From an uncultured Alistipes sp. (GTDB lineage: Bacteria; Bacteroidota; Bacteroidia; Bacteroidales; Rikenellaceae), in NCBI GenBank assembly GCA_937895825.1, contig CALBKP010000127.1, positions 1 to 6,987 of the forward strand: a stretch of 6,987 bases of DNA. The letters are read 5' to 3'. Of the stretch, positions 4,803 through 6,987 are shown piece after piece. The translations under genes were made by a program, and so were the position numbers. The notes beneath the pieces were generated by a model, which worked only from the letters and a program-made list of their open reading frames with translations, was not told the origin of the DNA and did not search any database. Numbering within the stretch: position 1 is the stretch's first letter; every line of letters starts with the position of its first letter.

Positions 4803-6623
4803 ATGAAAAAAGTATTATTATATTCAGCGTTTGCCCTGGGTACACTGACTATGAGTACTGGTTGTGGCGATGATTTCTTGGTACAGACTCCCGTATCAAG
4901 TACATCTGAGGCTACTCTTTCTAACGCCGAGGGTATTGATTACCTTTTGACAGGTGCATACTCATCATTCAACAGCATGCTTTCATCAGCAGGTGGTATG
5001 GGTGAGGCTTCACTTACCAACTGGGTATGGGGCGATATCGCTGGTGGTGACGCCAACAAGGGTTCTACCGCATCTGACCAGCCTGACTTGACTCAGATCG
5101 AGACTTGGAACTGGTCTACAGCTAACTCTTATATCAAGAACCGCTGGGATGCTGTTTACGAGTCAGTAAAGCGCGCCAATATGGTTTTGTCATTGGCTGA
5201 GAAGTTGGGTGATGCACTTCCTAATAAGGACGTGATCGTTGCTCAGGCTAAGTTCATCAAGGGCTTCTGGTTGTATGAGGGTATCCGTATCTACGGTCCC
5301 GCTATCCCCTATGTAACTGTAGAGGATTTCGAGGCTAACACCGATCCCCAGGTAACTAACGTTGACGAGAATGGCAACTATGTTTACATTTGGGATAAGG
5401 TAGCTCAGGATTTGATCGACGCGGCTAATGGTCTTCCCGAGACTTGGCCCGAGGGTCAGTATGGTCGTGTTACTAAGTGGCAGGCTAAGGCTGTTTTGGC
5501 TAAGTTGTATATGAACTGGTCGTCACCCTATGATGGCTCAGCTGGCTACGGCACTGGTAACAAGTGGTCAGAGGTTGCTTCTATCCTCGACGACATCATC
5601 GCTAACGGTAAGGACGCTAAGGGTCAGAAGTACACTTTGGCTGACACTTACGATGCTTTGTGGCACTATCAGACTTCAGACTGGACTGGTGAGTCAGTAT
5701 TCGATATTCAGTTTACTTTCCACGGTACTACTTCACAGACCAACTCTCCTCACCACAACTACGCAACTGAGTTCTCAGGTTCGCTTGGTTTCGGTGGTTG
5801 GGGCTTCTACCAGCCTTCTTACGAGTTCGTTAACAACCACATCGTAGATGCTAACGGTCTTCCTTTGTCATTCGCTGAGTACACCGCTCACAAGCCTTTG
5901 ACTCCCGTAGGTACTCCTGATACTGACCTTTCAGTATTTACCGATCCTCGTATCGACGTAAACGTAGGTCGTTTCGGTGTTCCTTATCTTGATTGGTTGA
6001 CTCCCGATAACGTTGCTGCATTTATCCGTGACTACGGTAACGGTGGTATGTACTTCAACAAGAAGGGCCACGCGTGGAAGGCTGAGCGTGATGCAAATGC
6101 TGCTACTGCTCACCCCGTTGCAACTCAGGTTAACTACCACATCATCCGTTTCGCTGAGATTCTGTTGATGCGTGCTGAGTGCTACTATCAGGAGGGTAAC
6201 TACGCTAAGGTTATCGAGATCGTTAACCAGATCCGTGCACGTGCTGCTAAGGGCTTCGTTGCTGCTGACGCTACTACTAATGGCTCATACGTAATGGAGA
6301 ACAAGATTGATGGCACAACCACTTCAGGTGCTGCTGCTAACTACCGTATCGGTGCTTATCCCGTTGTAAACGATGCTGCTAAGTCACGCGAGGCTTTGGA
6401 GCGCGAGTACCGTCTTGAGTTCGGTATGGAGGGTCACCGTTGGTTCGACATCGCTCGTTGGGGTAAGGTTGCTGACGTATTGAACGCTTACGCTAAGGCT
6501 GAGTCTCAGTACCTCGGTAAGTTCATCAACACATACCAGGCTTCATGGGTTAACTTCCCCATTCCTCAGTCAGAGATCCAGACCGCTCAGGGTCGTTTCG
6601 TTCAGACTCCCGCTTGGAAGTAA
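4803..6623 (+). CDS. SusD/RagB-family surface nutrient-binding lipoprotein
   Basis: SusD proteins sit on the outer face of the outer membrane as a hinged lid over the SusC barrel and bind the incoming ligand. The 606-residue product begins with a lipoprotein signal: MKK, a hydrophobic stretch at 4-17 and lipobox STGC, with C21 as the predicted lipidated residue. GDDFL follows the cysteine; acidic residues here match the Bacteroidota surface-export signal. TPR-like helices of the SusD fold follow. Hallmarks near the C-terminus are RFAEILLMRAECYYQ (ending about 463), REALEREYRLEFGMEG (529-544), HRWFDIARWG (545-554) and a closing FPIPQSEI segment. Length is normal and the protein looks complete. 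The ATG at 4803 is fixed by the signal peptide. The first codons use AAA and TTA, then the gene switches to the same biased codon set as susC. It is almost certainly cotranscribed with susC and ends at the terminator at 6657-6692. The ligand cannot be inferred. Confidence 0.96.
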   Translation: MKKVLLYSAFALGTLTMSTGCGDDFLVQTPVSSTSEATLSNAEGIDYLLTGAYSSFNSMLSSAGGMGEASLTNWVWGDIAGGDANKGSTASDQPDLTQIETWNWSTANSYIKNRWDAVYESVKRANMVLSLAEKLGDALPNKDVIVAQAKFIKGFWLYEGIRIYGPAIPYVTVEDFEANTDPQVTNVDENGNYVYIWDKVAQDLIDAANGLPETWPEGQYGRVTKWQAKAVLAKLYMNWSSPYDGSAGYGTGNKWSEVASILDDIIANGKDAKGQKYTLADTYDALWHYQTSDWTGESVFDIQFTFHGTTSQTNSPHHNYATEFSGSLGFGGWGFYQPSYEFVNNHIVDANGLPLSFAEYTAHKPLTPVGTPDTDLSVFTDPRIDVNVGRFGVPYLDWLTPDNVAAFIRDYGNGGMYFNKKGHAWKAERDANAATAHPVATQVNYHIIRFAEILLMRAECYYQEGNYAKVIEIVNQIRARAAKGFVAADATTNGSYVMENKIDGTTTSGAAANYRIGAYPVVNDAAKSREALEREYRLEFGMEGHRWFDIARWGKVADVLNAYAKAESQYLGKFINTYQASWVNFPIPQSEIQTAQGRFVQTPAWK

Positions 6624-6656
6624 TCAGAACCTAAAGAGCCTATAATAGGTAATTCA

Positions 6657-6692
6657 GAGGGTGCCGCCGTAGGGTTGGCACCCTCACTTTTT
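6657..6692 (+). terminator. Intrinsic terminator of the susC-susD operon
   Basis: GAGGGTGCC (6657-6665) and GGCACCCTC (6677-6685) form a perfect 9-bp GC-rich stem with an 11-base loop, followed after two bases by TTTTT (6688-6692). It lies 33 bases after the susD stop and insulates the pair from the next gene. A small perfect dyad, CCTATAATAGG (6639-6649), lies between the stop and the terminator. Confidence 0.9.
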
Positions 6693-6768
6693 GTGTATGG
6701 CTGGTGGGTTATTAGTTATGCGGAATGTGATGTGGTTTTGATGCGGGATTTTCGCGATAGGCATTACA

Positions 6769-6800
6769 TTTGCCTTATACAATATTTTTTTCTACCTTTA
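6769..6800 (+). promoter_or_regulatory. Possible promoter for the redoxin-like lipoprotein gene
   Basis: TTTG (6769-6772), 20 bases, then TACCTTTA (6793-6800) matches the Bacteroidota -33/-7 layout with one mismatch in the last base of the -7 box. The expected transcript start falls at or next to the GTG at 6805, implying a leaderless or near-leaderless message if both calls are right. The dyad AGGCA-N7-TGCCT (6759-6775) overlaps the -33 element. Confidence 0.4.
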
Positions 6801-6804
6801 TATC

Positions 6805-6987
6805 GTGAAAAATTGTCAGGCCATATATCATAGTATTGTCAGTAGCGTACGTCGAGTGTTACTCTGCGCAGTTGTTCTGCTGTGGGGTGCAACGGGTTGC
6901 GTGATGTCGAATCATCCGTCGCACGAAGAATCTACGTTTGTAAATGTAGGTGAAATGGCGCCAGACTTTACCGTTCAATTAATAGAT
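6805..6987 (+). CDS. Lipoprotein with redoxin/TlpA-like N-terminus, partial (runs off right edge)
   Basis: The frame is open from GTG 6805 to the window end, giving 61 codons. Residues 1-31 form a signal sequence: charged start (K2, R16, R17), hydrophobic core VLLCAVVLLW at 18-27, and lipobox GATGC with predicted lipidated C32. After a short polar linker comes FVNVGEMAPDFTVQLID (45-61), the start typical of AhpC/TSA- and TlpA-type thiol-disulfide oxidoreductases (GxxAPDF). The CxxC or peroxidatic cysteine would lie beyond the window, so reductase versus peroxidase cannot be decided. The GTG is chosen because the frame upstream has no ATG, GTG or TTG before the stop at 6739-6741, and M34 lies after the lipobox. 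The acidic export signal seen in SusD is absent right after the cysteine (VMSNH), suggesting a periplasm-facing anchor. Codons include TTA, CAA and GAA, unlike susC-susD, so it is probably a separate, more modestly expressed gene. Confidence 0.75.
   Translation, partial: MKNCQAIYHSIVSSVRRVLLCAVVLLWGATGCVMSNHPSHEESTFVNVGEMAPDFTVQLID

Noticed and set aside
5530..5847. Plus-strand 105-codon frame inside susD
   Set aside because: It is a different-frame shadow with a Leu/Ser/Thr-rich translation produced by the biased codons of susD.
5931..6140. Minus-strand 69-codon frame inside susD
   Set aside because: It is antisense to intact susD and has no supporting features.

Overview
The window looks like chromosomal DNA of a gut-type Bacteroidota, most likely order Bacteroidales. 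The evidence is a SusC/SusD outer-membrane pair, a DUF4491-type small membrane protein, promoter elements of the Bacteroidota form TAnnTTTG, and AT-rich leaders without clear Shine-Dalgarno sites. The strong preference for AAG, GAG and CAG codons and the GC-rich ffh fit Rikenellaceae/Alistipes-like genomes, but genus cannot be settled from this stretch alone.

Layout. Bases 1-597 (minus strand) hold the first 199 codons of ffh, the signal recognition particle GTPase, running off the left edge. A divergent promoter region (598-775) separates it from a 93-residue DUF4491-like membrane protein (776-1057, plus strand). Bases 1058-1566 hold no convincing gene. They contain a terminator-like hairpin (1060-1091), a long imperfect inverted repeat (1102-1221), a second hairpin (1227-1274), a nested stem structure (1335-1387), and an AT-rich leader with a possible promoter and a 14-bp perfect palindrome. 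A large susC-family TonB-dependent receptor gene (open frame 1606-4737) follows, then a susD-family lipoprotein gene (4803-6623) and a strong intrinsic terminator (6657-6692). From 6805 to the right edge is the start of a lipoprotein with a redoxin/TlpA-like N-terminus.

Function. SusC and SusD form one nutrient-uptake unit: SusC is the TonB-driven outer-membrane barrel and SusD the surface lid that captures the ligand. No glycosidase, sulfatase, peptidase or regulator is present, so the ligand cannot be named. Both genes show extreme codon bias, suggesting very high expression.

Main oddity. The susC frame has lost its 5' end. SusC-like coding sequence is recognisable back to base 1567, in the middle of the N-terminal carboxypeptidase-regulatory-like domain. 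It then stops abruptly at AT-rich DNA, with no signal peptide and no in-frame start before codon 1606. This could be a deletion, a DNA-inversion (shufflon-type) junction, or an assembly error. I see no clearly novel system. The truncated susC and the cluster of structured intergenic repeats beside it are the parts most worth checking.
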